This document shows, piece after piece, positions 34,960-46,194 of a DNA stretch of 64,000 nucleotides (position 1 is the stretch's first letter; every line of letters begins with the position of its first letter). This DNA is from Lactifluus volemus (lineage: Eukaryota; Basidiomycota; Agaricomycetes; Russulales; Russulaceae), in NCBI GenBank assembly GCA_022376515.1, contig WTXI01000156.1, forward strand, positions 1 through 64,000, given 5' to 3'. The notes beneath the pieces are model-generated. The model saw only the letters and a program-made list of their open reading frames with translations. It did no database searches and was not told the origin of the DNA. A program made the position numbers and the translations under genes.

Positions 34960-35236
34960 AAGGTGGACCTTACCTGCACCCTTGAATTCGGCCACTTTCA
35001 CATCGAGACGCCGCCTATCAGCGCGCTTCCATTCTTCCACCGCCCCTTACCCTCTTTTTACGGACCATCGAGCGACGTCGCGCGCAAAGGCAAGCTGTTC
35101 GGAGCGTTGCCGGTACAGCGCCTCCTCGGCCGAAGCCTTTCATTCGTCTATCATTTGTTTTACACCTAGGGGGCCAGTGCTTTCTAGCATTGTCTTTAAA
35201 GACTTTCCCTTTTTCGTTGCTTGAACTACTTGACAT
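34960..35236 (-). CDS. Possible small divergent gene (unknown)
   Basis: An ATG at 35236 starts SSSSSNEKGKVFKDNARKHW. Further along the minus strand a frame reads ALYRQRSEQLAFARDVARW, then a GTAAGG donor, then RRRLDVKVAEFK. These pieces look like a small multi-exon helical protein, but the first intron would be only about 29 nt and I recognise no family. The start lies about 190 bases from the PFF1 start, giving a divergent pair. Confidence 0.25.
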
Positions 35237-35428
35237 CTATCTCGTCGCTCGTTACAGCTCCGGCTACTACCACGCGTTCGACTACCCCACGCGTTCAATT
35301 CTCGTTCGCTTCCGATTCGAAAACGTCCTGCGACCGTCTTTATCGTTCCCGCGCGCGTCCCTCCAAAATCCTCCTCGTCGACTCCCTTTTGCTTCCTCGG
35401 ACTTGCCCGAGTACGTTAAACGGCCAAC

Positions 35429-38400
35429 ATGTTTAGTTCTGCAACCGCATTTGTGTCCTTCTTCTACTTGGCCATATTCACATCCCTCTATCTAACTCAG
35501 TATGGCCCCTCTCTTCCCTCCCTTCAAAAACAAGATGAGCTGGGCATGAGCGTTAGGCGTGCCTACAGAGACCTGTACCAATTAAGTTACTCAAGCAACT
35601 TCCTTACATTTCTCATACTAAACCGTACCTTCCAATAGATCGCAGACCTCCCTCACCCTTATAACTCCCGTCAAAATGACTACGTACGCAATTTCGTACT
35701 TGGAAGACTACAGCAGATAACGAAAGAGCGTGACTTCATTCACGTCGACGATGATATCAATACGAATGCTGCGTTCTTGGATCGTTCGAGAGGCGTATAC
35801 TTTCAAGGAATGAACATTCTCGTCAAAGTCGACGGTACCGACAACATGACCAACAGTGAGTCTCTTCACTCATGGGAAAGCTATGTCAAATAAAGGATTT
35901 TCATGAACAGATGACGGTGTACTCTTCTCGGCCCACTTCGATTCTGTCTCCACAGCTCCTGGAGCGACCGACGATGGCATGAGTGTCGCAGCGCTGATGC
36001 AAATGGTCACCTTTCTATCCAACAACCGTCCGAGGCGGACAGCAGTGTTTAACATCAACAATGGTGAAGAGAATGGCCTTCATGGTGCTCATGCGTGCGT
36101 TGCTTTCCATCCACCCTCCGTACTTTGCTATATCGGCTTTTCAGATTCCTGCACCATCCTTGGTCGAATTTGACGTCATCTTTCCTCAACTTTGAAGGCG
36201 CAGGATCTGGCGGGTATGCTCCATAACTGTGTCTCTTGCTTACCCCCTATCTGAGACTTTCCAGTCGACCTTTCCTCTTTCGGACTACATCATACGACGT
36301 CCTGAAAGATTTCCGTGCAGCATCTCATATACATGCAAATGCAATCTCGCAAGATGCCTGGGACCGAGGCGTCATCCGCTCAGACACAGATTATTCCGTC
36401 TACTCTGCTCCTCGCACCTCGAGTTATTTTCGCTTGAAAACGACAATGTGACAGCAAATGCCTCTAGGCACGGATATCAAGGCCCCGGAGGCGGTATGCA
36501 AGGCGCAGATATTGCATTTTATCACGGGCGTTCGCGATATCATACCATGGATGACTCGATTCGTGGAATGGGATATGACGGTGCCGGTGGACGGAGATCC
36601 TTGTGGGCTTTGATGGAGCTGCTTCGCACGGTGGGCAACAGCATGCTCAATAGCCAATCAGAAAGTGGCGCAGGTGATGAAAAAGAGAAGGCTGCCTATT
36701 TTGAACGTAGGATGATTTTAGTCCATCATTGGTGAAATTAAACTCACGCATGTACCCAGTATTCGGGGTGTATCTTGTCGCCTTCCGCTTCCGCACGTTG
36801 CTAGTAGTCGAGATGGTCCTCGTTTCTATAGGCATAATCATCGGCCTCCTCGCTGTCGCCCAACGACTCCTCGGATTTGTTCCTCGCCTTTCTCTTGGCA
36901 CCCCTGCGCCTTCTTCTCAGACGGCAGCTGATAATCCCATCACCTGGACTACCGCGATTGCGCACATCAGCTTTCGAGGATATGGCCGGTTCTTGCTGGC
37001 TCTTATTCTGGGTACCGGTGCCCAAGTAGGGCTCGTGGTTGGCTTTTTGAGGCTGAATCCCAACGTCTGTAGCTTTCTCTATCTGTGAATAACTGCAGTA
37101 CTGACCCCGGCGTAGACCGTCCACGCCCATCCAGTAGCCACTTCGATTGCCGTGTTCACATTGGCTTATTTGTCCCTGGCCATTCCTCTTCAAGGCGCCC
37201 AACGTCTACGTCCCATTCCCGCTAGCAAGCAGCGAATTGTCATCTTGATCGAACTTTACGCGCTCACCTGGGCTCTCCTCGTCGGCACATCGACCCTGAC
37301 GCGACGATTCGGCATAGCGGACTTTCCTGGATTCCGTTCTGGAACGGATCCTTACTTGTAGCAGTGGCATCAGTCTTGTTTGAGCGTCGCTTGTGGGGTA
37401 TCAGCAGACAAGTGGATACAGCGGAACTTCGTCAAGAGGAGACTGAAGACTCTGAGACCATGCCTTTACTTCAGAAGAGCGACCGCCCAACTGATTCGTT
37501 GGTTCTAGACGAGAGGATAAAGATGAAGCGCCTTTCTTGTGGATCCTCCAATTTCTGTTCTCAGCGGTGGCACCGGTGGTGAATCTCTCTACATTTTTCA
37601 CCGTCTGGATTGGCTCTATGCATCAAACCGTCCCAGATGGCGGTTCGGTTGGAATAGGTATGCGAGGTCTCCTGCTACCTTAGAGTCTTCAAGTCTTGAT
37701 CGACACTACTTTTGAATAGTATATGCGCTTATCTCAATACTCGCATTTCTTATCGTCCTCCCATCAGCGCCTTTCGTACACAAAATTCACCGTGTTCTTA
37801 CCGTCATCACGTTCGTCATCTTCATCATGTCTACGACATATGCCTTGTTTGCATCCCCCTTCACACAAGACGCCCGGCTCAAGGTGTTCTTTGCCCACGA
37901 GGTCGAACTCACAAATTTGACTGCGACAATCCCGCATCCGCGAATAACTCGGGCCGTCGCGCAAATAAACGTGATCGAGGGCTACGGCCCGCGACTCGTG
38001 ACCACCCTGCCATCGTCGTGGGGTGATGCTGACCACGAGGACAGCGACGTACAGTGTGAGGCAGGAAAGCTGCAGGCTGGCATAACGACCTGTACATGGG
38101 CTCTCCCGCCAGCTCTCTATCCGTCGACCCCTGGCGCTAGCGAGGACAAGGGCGCATGGCTGGTTGCGAATGCTACGCGCCTCGGGCCTGTCTCGCTTCG
38201 CATCGACATTGAAGGCGTCGAGACGCGGTCGTGTAGAATCTACGTGGACAGTCACGCTATACGGCGATACCGCGCTCGGACAAGACAAGGATCGAGCTTG
38301 GGCAAGAAAACGGAGAGTAGCGCGGATGTAGCTTGGAGCACGTTCGAGGTGCCCCACGGGGTGGAAGTCCACTTGCTGACGCTCTGGTCGCGTACTTGGG

Positions 38401-38623
38401 GTTCGCGCTTCGAAGTGGAACTGGACGTTGATGATGAAGCGCCGCCGACTCGCAAGGAGAGGGGATCGCGGGCAGGGTATCGTGCACGTGGAACGATGGG
38501 CCAGATGGGGCACATATACCGGCACTCGAGGAGGCACGCAGGTTCTTGCCCGAGTGGGTCGCGATCTCGAACTGGAAAACTATGGATGGGTTGGTCGAGG
38601 CCATCAGTGGGTTTGTGCTATGA
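35429..38623 (+). CDS. Vacuolar membrane M28 metalloprotease (PFF1-type), 3' frameshift
   Basis: Multi-exon gene. The N-terminus has one membrane segment (FVSFFYLAIFTSLYL). The peptidase part shows the metal-binding and catalytic motifs of family M28: AHFDS (His and Asp ligands), GATDDG, NNGEENGLHGAHA (catalytic and ligand Glu), LNFEGAGSGG, and RYHTMDDSI (last His). A multi-spanning membrane part follows (VFGVYLVAFRF, FLLALILGTGAQVGLV, WILQFLFSAVAPVV, YALISILAFLIVLP), then a lumenal C-terminal domain (FFAHEVELTNLTATI). Known members are vacuolar zinc proteases of about 950 residues. Exon joins near 35590-35650 and 36410-36480 are unresolved. Near 38450 the frame shifts by one base: the expected tail (RVSCTWNDG ... 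AISGFVL, stop 38621-38623) is in another frame. The gene may thus be recently damaged at its end, or this is an assembly error. Confidence 0.75.
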
Positions 38624-39016
38624 AGAAGTTGACTGCGGAAATAATTTGTAATGTATTGATAAAAAGTTGCTGCGACGGAATTTTGAGACTAGGCCTCCGT
38701 TGCTCCCCTCGTGGGAATCGCCGGAGCTACTTATAGATGTTGGCGCCCAGACATTACGAGGCGCTTTTTTTGAGAAGCCTCATTGTCAACTGCGCAACTT
38801 TACTTTTGCTCAATCATTCAGGATCTACGTACACCCCTAAAGGGTGGTTATCGTGAACACCTCGCGCACACGTCCGCAGCATGGCACTTGTATTCTTAAA
38901 TTGCCTGCTCTGGCGCAGTCCTCGCCAACTTTCATAGTTCTTCCTTTCATCTGACAAGCCACTCCGCAACCGCTTACAGTCCGTATTATCTCCACTACTA
39001 GTGCTGAAGCTGGAAA

Positions 39017-39715
39017 ATGCCTCAACGTGACATGTCGCTGCCGTCATCGGATAACGAACCAAAGTATCTAGTGGTCGTGCATCCATACCCACTCAACGCC
39101 AACTTGAACATACCGGCGGATCGCCGTGCACTTGCGCTCTGGCTAGCGTGTTGCACGGGCAAAAGATATTTGCTGGCCATGTTCCACAAACCGAGTGTGA
39201 GTCTTTTCTTGTTCCCCGTACAACCGAGTCACGCCCAGATTTGACCATAATTTGGTCTTTCAGTCTCCAGGAATGGTGATTATCGAAGTGGATTGCGAAT
39301 TCAAACGGTTCGATGATCTATTGGGAAAACATACGTGGTCAAAGATCTTGGTTAACCCGGACAGCGACGAGGAGGACAAGTCATCCGAAGTGTTCTATTG
39401 TAATCTCGAAACTGGCCGTGACGTAGAAACAAAAGGTAGGATTCAGTAGTAGCGGCGAAGTTATAAGCTTTGTTACTCATACACACGCTGTCAGGTTGGA
39501 AGCGCATATGGGTCGAGGAACATTGGTTTTCGGGTTGGAGGCCTGACAACACGTAAGCATTATCGAAATTATGGTGTATTTTAAAAAGTTCACAAAGGTC
39601 TTCCAGCCGGTTCAAGTACCCATACCCCCAAGCTACTTATTACGATGTGCCCCCCGAGGCCAAGACAGGCGAGCCCTTATGCCGCCCTCTTACGCAAAAT
39701 GACGTTTCATCTCCC
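39017..39715 (+). CDS. DEPKYL-family N-terminal module, copy 3 (runs into BTB gene 1)
   Basis: Exons 39017-39196, 39264-39435, 39495-39552 and 39607 onwards are in phase. They read SSDNEPKYLVVVHPYPLNAN, ALWLACCTGKR, SPGMVIIEVDCEF, GWKRIWVEEHWFSGW and KYPYPQATYYDVPPEAK. The 39436-39494 segment must be spliced out here because it contains a stop; in the other copies the same segment stays open. After KTGEPLCRPL the frame continues without a stop into the ATG of the downstream double-BTB protein. The C-terminal half normal for the family (Cys/His cluster and coiled coil) is absent. It is therefore either a truncated copy or the N-terminus of a fusion. The block with the PFF1 tail upstream is repeated at 42000-43600. 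Confidence 0.6.
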
Positions 39716-41746
39716 ATGGCGTCCATGTCAGACCTATCGTCGGAAGATTTCTCTGAAACACATTTCGACTCGTACCCCGATGCAGATATCATCCTTCGTT
39801 CTTCCGACTCCCATGAATACCATGTTCCAAAGCTTTTTATCATCAATAGCTCTCCCATCCTTGCCAAGTTGGTGCAAACAGCTCCTATCACCTCGGATGC
39901 CGCTACTTCTGCACCCGGAGAGCCTGGGGCTTCGCTCACCAGAGTCCAGCTACCCGAAAATCACACCATCCTTTCCTGCCTTCTCACTTTCATTTTCCCT
40001 GTGTCTCCCATCCTCCCTTGGACCACCGGGCAGATCATGGAGCTCCTGTCAGCAGCTCAAAAATATGAAATGAAATCTGCGCTTATCCACATCCGCGATC
40101 ACGTCGCTCGACATCGTCCGTGGTTCATGGGCCCAGGCAATGCTCTCTACGTATTTTCTCTTGCCCAGAGATATAAACTTCGCGATGAGGTACTTCAAGC
40201 AGCACGAATCACGTTAAGCACTTCAATGACTTTCGATGATCTGGATGGCCACCTCGGAACCATTTCAGGTGCTTTTCTCTATGAGCTTTGGAAGTATCAC
40301 CAAAGGGTTCGAGAGAACCTCTCACGGGACCTCCTTGGATTTAGAATGTCTGACCCACACGGAACACTGGAGCATATTCATTGCATAAAGCTCAGCTCTT
40401 TCGGCATCCCCAGCTGGCTTGAGGACTACATTGAGTCCGTCAGGAACGCACCCTCCTGCTTTGACCTCTCCAAGTTTCACATGTCCCTGACCCGCCATAC
40501 TTCCCCAACGACCACGTCATCGAGCACTTGTCCCTCATGTGCATCGATCTCTAGTGAGACAATACATGCATTCTGGGGCGCATTGACAGCTGTCGTCCAC
40601 AACAGCTTCAGGAGAGTGAGTGTCGATGAATCAGCCTTGCTTTATCAAAGTGCTGAACGATTTTCAGGCAGAATCGGAGCTCATACTCGTTGCGAACGAG
40701 ACGCACTTCCAAAATCCCATTACGTCAGGGGAAGCCTTGCCGACATCTGTTGACCTGAACTTGCGCGAGACGGATGTAATACTACAATCATCCGACTTTG
40801 TCCACTTCCACGTCCACAAGCTAATACTAGCGACGTCCTCACCATTCTTCAGTGATATGTTTTCTCTGGCCCAACCCTCTCACGACGAAATTTATGATGG
40901 GCTCCCTATGGTTCGCTTGCCCGAAGACGCCGAAGTGCTCCATAGCCTCGTCACAATGTTGTACCCAATTCCCACTATCGTGCCGGACTCTTATGAGAAG
41001 GTTTTAGATCTTCTTGCGGCTTCACAGAAATATGACATGGGCGCTGTCCAATCGTCCATTCGCGCCGAAGTCAGCCAGAAGACATTCACAACACTTACGG
41101 GATCGGGAGTTTTCCGCGCCTATGCGATGGCAAGCAGTAAACGACTTGTTCCGGAGATGGAGAATGCTGCCCGTCTAACTTTGGATTACCCTATGACTTT
41201 CGAATGTTTAGGAGATGATCTAGGCTTGTTTGATAGCTGGGCGCTGCGTGATCTTGTCAACTATCGCAGGCGTTGTCGAGATAGCGTTGTTTCATGTCTT
41301 GAATCATTTCTATATCGTCGGGATGAAGCATCGGAAATCTGGGATGGTTGTCCCCAAATCATACTCGACGAAACATTGCCTGAGTCCTGCTCCAAGGACG
41401 CAAACAGGCTATCTTCGCCAGGTGGTTACATGACTTCATTTCGCGCAATGTCAGAGAACTCGAGAGCAGTTTTACGCGACCCCTACTCGATCAGTCGAAT
41501 TTTCGAAAGCAATTCATGCAAGCGCTCCAGAATCACATCAAAGACACAGACTGTAGTTTCTGCTCAAGACACGTTATGGAAGGGGAGTCATACTTAGGGC
41601 AAATACAGGATGAACTAAAATCAGCGCGCGATAAGGTCTGTACAACCGTATCCTCCTCGATTTAATCAAGGCCTCCGGGGGGGTTTATTAATAACTTTCA
41701 TACGCCACAGGTACCATTCCATGAACCATTGGTCAGAATGTTGTAG
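39716..41746 (+). pseudogene. Double-BTB protein 1, frameshifted
   Basis: Exon 1 39716-40615 (300 residues), intron 40616-40667, exon 2 from 40668, last small exon 41711-41746. The first BTB (DSYPDADIILRSSDS, HVPKLFIINSSPIL) and the second BTB (LRETDVILQSSDF, FHVHKLILATSSPFF, LLAASQKYDM) are intact. Relative to gene 3 (55462) one base is missing near 41382, where the paralog reads GCCTGTTGTCCTGC. This moves the rest, including the CSFC segment, out of frame. The shifted frame ends at 41597. The protein may survive as a shortened form; DEPKYL module 3 is in frame upstream. Confidence 0.7.
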
Positions 41747-41999
41747 GATTCAGTGTTCAGTTTCGTACTGTACGCGCCATTCGTGACGATTTGCTACAAG
41801 ACTTGTAGGACTTGTTATACTACATGTTGGACTTTTAGCTAGCTCCGGTTCTTCATCGCACGTTCTCCCTCTGCCCTCTTCTGCTGCTTCCCTTGCTCCA
41901 GCTTCACGTCTCCCATATAGTATTTCCTCCGCACCCGAGTGCCAGCAAGCTCGCCATCCGGGTTGAAGGCCCTGGGCCACCCGGGCCGATGAGAACGGA

Positions 42000-42490
42000 A
42001 ACTGCCGGTCGCATAGCCGGTCGCAAATGCCACGCGTCTCGGGCATGCCTTGCTCCGAGTCCGCGTCGAGATTGAGGTGAGCCACGCTCTCCGCCGCTGG
42101 CGATACTACGCTCGGACGCGGCATGGGACGAGACAGCGGAGGGTAGCGCGAATATAGCATGGAGTGCGCTTGAGGGGCTCGCGGGAGTGGAAATCCACTT
42201 TCTGACGCTCTAGACGCGTACTTGGGGTTCGCGCTTCGAATATGAACCGCGTTGACGAAGGCGCCGGAGAGGTGTCGTGCCGTGGAACGATGGGCTAGGT
42301 GGGGCGCAAATACCGGCGCTCGAGGAAGGCATGTTCTTCCCGAGTGGGTCGCGATCTCGAAAGCTACGGATGGGGTTGGTCGAGGCCATCAATCAGTGGA
42401 TTTGTGCTATGGAGTTCGACTGCGGAATATTGAATTGATGAAATGTTACTGCGACGGGATTCTGAAAAGGCCGCACGACTGGTACGTTAT
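42000..42490 (+). pseudogene. Relic of the PFF1 3' end
   Basis: Repeats the last part of the PFF1 gene (about 38165-38690). The shared segments around ACTTGGGGTTCGCGCTTCGAA, the IPALEE-like stretch and the final LVEAI stretch are recognisable. There are several indels, an in-frame TAG at the ACGCTCTAG position and missing segments. It is followed by the same promoter-like spacer and a DEPKYL gene as after the real PFF1, so a unit of PFF1 tail plus DEPKYL gene was duplicated. Confidence 0.75.
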
Positions 42491-42907
42491 TGCCAGACTG
42501 AGGCTGGGATAGGATAAAACCTCGTTGATAAGATTCACCCTTTAGGGGTTTACGTAGCCCTTAATGATTGAAGCAAAGTTGCGCAGTTGACCACGAGGCT
42601 TTGCAAAAAATAGGACGAGGCGACCCTTATCGTGAATACCTCGCGCCTACGGCCGCAGCCATGGCCTTTGATTTATCCGTATTCTTAAATCGCCGCCCTG
42701 GCGCAATCCTCGTCAACTAACTCTACAGGCCTTTCATACAAAGTTCCCACCTCAACACCCTTCATCTGACAAGCCACTCGACAACCGCTACTTTCCATTG
42801 TCCCTTTCTTTTTCTTTTTCTTTTCCCCTTCACGACCCCAACGCCGCCCTGGCCGCGGTGGTACAGTATATATACACACGGATTACTACCCCAACTAGTG
42901 TAAGAAG

Positions 42908-45359
42908 GATGCCTAGACGCGACAAGTCGCCGCCGCCACCAGATAACGAGCCAAAATATCTGGTGGTGGTCCATCCATATCCACTCAACGCCAACTTGGA
43001 CATACCGGCGGATCGCCGTGCGCTCGCGCTCTGGCTAGCGTGTTGCACGGGCCAAAAATATTTGCTGGCCATGTTCCACAAACCGAGTGTGAGTCTTTTC
43101 TTGTTCCCCGTACAACCGAGTCACGCCCAGATTTGACCATAATTTGGTCTTTCAGTCTCCAGGAATGGTGATTATCGAAGTGGATTGCGAATTCAAACGG
43201 TTCGACGATCTATTGGGAAAACATTACTGGTCAAAGATGTTGGTTAACCTGGACAGCGACGAGGAGGACAAGTCATCCGAAGTATTTTATTGTAATCTCG
43301 AAACTGGCCGTGACGTAGAGAAGAAAAGTAGGTTCAGCAGTGGCGATGAAGTCACAAATTGTGTTACTCATACACTTTCAGGTTGGAAGCGCATATGGGT
43401 CGAGGAACATTGGTTTACGGGTTGGAGGCCTGACAACACGTAAGCATTATTGAAATTATGGTGTATTTTAAAAAGTTCACATAGATCTTCCAGCCGGTTC
43501 AAGTACCCATACCCCAAAACTACGTATTGCGACGTGCCCCCGAGCCAAGACAGGCGAGCCCTTGTGTCGCCCTCTTTCGCAAAATGGAGTTTCGCCTAAA
43601 CCAATAGGTATTCACTACTCGTACGCGCTCGGTCTCATTTCCGTTCTAACTTGATCTCGCTGCTGCAGTTGGGTCGATGGAACGGATTACGCCAGCTGGA
43701 AACGGCAATACCTCCCGGGTACAAGTACAAGTACGTCATCGTCCAAGGGAAGGGGAACGGACGACGTGGTGTCGACGAGCTCCAACTCTAGAGATGCTCG
43801 GTCGCCACCGCCTCCGCCTGCTGAATCCGCTGTTCAAGTCGTGTCTCCAACGCGAGACAATTACCGCACCAACCAGGATACCCGTGCGTTTTTATCTGCT
43901 GTATGGTCATATCACCGGACGTGAAGCTCAGCTTGCCGCTTTCCAGGGAGACGCGGAGTTCCTCCTACTGGCCGCTGTTGTCTTCTGCGGCCATACGATC
44001 CAGTGCGTTATCGGCAACCTCTGCGCCTGCCGTACCACCTGGCTCCCACCACTACCACTACCGCCACCCCGGGCTCTAGTTCCACTGCCAGACCCACCAC
44101 AGACCCCGAACCTGTCGCCACCTCGGGTCCCAGTACCATCTCCGCGTCAACCGTCTTCGGTCCCACTGCCACCTCGGGCCCCAGTACCACTTCCGCGCCA
44201 ACCATCCCCGGACCTACCACGACCCCCGAGTCACTCACTACTCTGGGTCCATCACCGGCTTCGGGCCCGCCGCCACCACCTCTTGGCATACAATCGCCCC
44301 CTAGTCCTCGGCCTCACGCAACCGACCCCGCAAATCGGCGAGTACGAACACTTCACTGGAGTGAGGCTATAGAACTTGAAGAGGACGCGGACGACAGCCA
44401 GATCTATCCAGACTACGCTGAAGGAGACAAGCGGGGATATTCGACTTTACTAGTCGACTGTGCGCCGAGGGTCAGCAGCAACACATCACGTGACTTCTCC
44501 CGAGCAGGAAGAGTGCTTTGGATGAGGACCAAAAAACTTCCCGCGACCAGTCTTTACCCCTTATGAATGGATCCGAGAGAGGGAGGAGCAGCAGCAGCAA
44601 CAGCAACAGCAGCAGCAGTACTAGTAACGACTCTGACAACAACAGGGCCGACGATAGCAGTGCATCCACTCTAGGTGTGTATTTCACTAATGGGAAACCC
44701 GTCATTTATCTGATTCCGATGCGACGCCTCCACAGACGAGTGCGAGGGCACAACAAGTCCCGATACTCCCTCTAGCCCCCCCTTGGATGAAAAAAGAGGA
44801 AGAAGACGAGACAGAGGCCGCCAAATGCACCCACCGCCACCCGCCACCAAGGCTAAAAACACCATCTCCTGTGGTAATGGAACTGTGTCATCGTGCAGCC
44901 CCCGGATCTGTCTGCAAATGACACACTCAACACAATGCATGGGTGCAAACCCATTCCTCCCGAAGTCGTATTGGCACAGGGAGGCTTCCCCATATACGAT
45001 GATGACTGGGGAGATCCCATTGCAGCATCTCAAAAAAATTTGCTGCTGAACAAGCGGAAAAAGCTGCAGCTAAAGCGGAGAGGAGGAAAAATAGGCAGAA
45101 GGAGCGTGGGTCGGAGGGGAAAGGGTCACGCGGGCGATGTAGGAACAGAGGAGGTGAGAACTCTGCTGTGGTCGACTCGGATACGGATTCGGAATCGAGT
45201 GCTGCCAGTGCTGGGGCTACTGGTGCGGCTTCGGCTGCGAGCGGCTTGTCAGGTGGTATATCCTCACGCCAACTGCCGCCCGTACAGTTGACTGTGGGGG
45301 TTGCTGAGTGTCCGCAGGATAAGCCTGAAAGGTGGGCCGAAGAGGATGTGGAGTGGTGA
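42908..45359 (+). pseudogene. DEPKYL-family protein, copy 4 (probably broken)
   Basis: The N-terminal module is well kept: PDNEPKYLVVVHPYPL, LACCTGQKYLL, SPGMVIIEVDCEF, GWKRIWVEEHWFTGW, exons about 42908-43087, 43158-43440, 43495 onwards. A 2-base deletion near 43540 breaks the KYPYP exon. The next exon (43668 on) resembles the linker of mosaic gene A (GSMERITPAGNGN versus GSTKWSVAGTSDT) with another shift. Then follow Pro/Thr-rich sequence, an acidic stretch (EELEED-like), a Ser/CAG-type repeat (about 44585-44630), a Cys region (MHGCKPIPPEVV) and YDDDWGDP. A charged coiled coil (EQAEKAAAKAERR) follows one frame off after a run of seven A at 45028-45034. The C-terminus ends SDTDSESSAAS ... 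EDVEW. Several breaks suggest a pseudogene, though some could be introns I did not find. Confidence 0.5.
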
Positions 45360-46194
45360 AGGAAGTGGGAGGGTTTTTGGGAGATTGATGGTGTGGATGG
45401 TGAGGCCAAAATAGGAGAGGTCGTAGCGAGCCCATTTATTGCAGTCTTTTTTTTTGTGTTGCATTTCTTATATAGTATCACACAAATCAAGACAAATGTC
45501 GTGTTTTGAGTTGGTAGGAAACCTGACTCCGCTGCGGCCTGAGTGCGGCGTTCATGGCCCATGGGCCACTGGCTAAAGCAAGCCCGCAAAGCACACCAAA
45601 TCTAATTGACAATGGACGTTTGCAAGGTATATCATATGTAGAACTCCCTTGACTGTGAGTGACTCAGACGAACAGCTTATGATCCACGGCTTTCAAAGAT
45701 GGACATCTTTCCTCCGAGCTCAGATTTTAGGCAAACTTGTATTGTGTCGAGTTGCCGCCTACGGTACTAGTTAGCTCTTATTTGAAGTCGAGGAAAGCAA
45801 TCCTCATCAAAGTCACCGGGCGGACAGAAGAATCCTCCGCGTCTCTTCATGGCGGCACTAGCTACATTTCGTGGGTCTTTGTGGACACGTGTTTAATATA
45901 GTTTAATTCCGAATGCTACTAGTGATATCACATCAGTGATACCCCGGGGTATACAGAAATCGGATTTCAGTACAGTATTCATACTCGACACCGCATCTTA
46001 CAAGTACGCGGAACCATATGATAAAGACACATAAACGGGACAGAACATCGTGTAGAAGGACTTGCTGAGACGCCGCATATTACTTGGGCAGTAGTTGTTA
46101 GAGAGTAAGAAGCACGGGTAAAGGTGATAACATAAAGGTTTTTGCAGTCGAGAGTTATATTGATGCGCACGCGCGGTTACGTGCCAGTCGTCCT
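45360..46194. other. No convincing gene
   Basis: Spacer between converging genes. AT-rich around 45890-45970; no supported frame. Confidence 0.5.

Noticed and set aside
35018..35236. Uninterrupted 72-residue minus-strand protein
   Set aside because: The continuous reading loses the helical segment that suggests a gene; listed only as a low-confidence spliced model.
43677..44372. 231-residue Pro-rich plus-strand frame
   Set aside because: Overlaps the Pro/Thr-rich linker of DEPKYL gene 4 in a different frame; alignment with gene A supports another frame for most of it.
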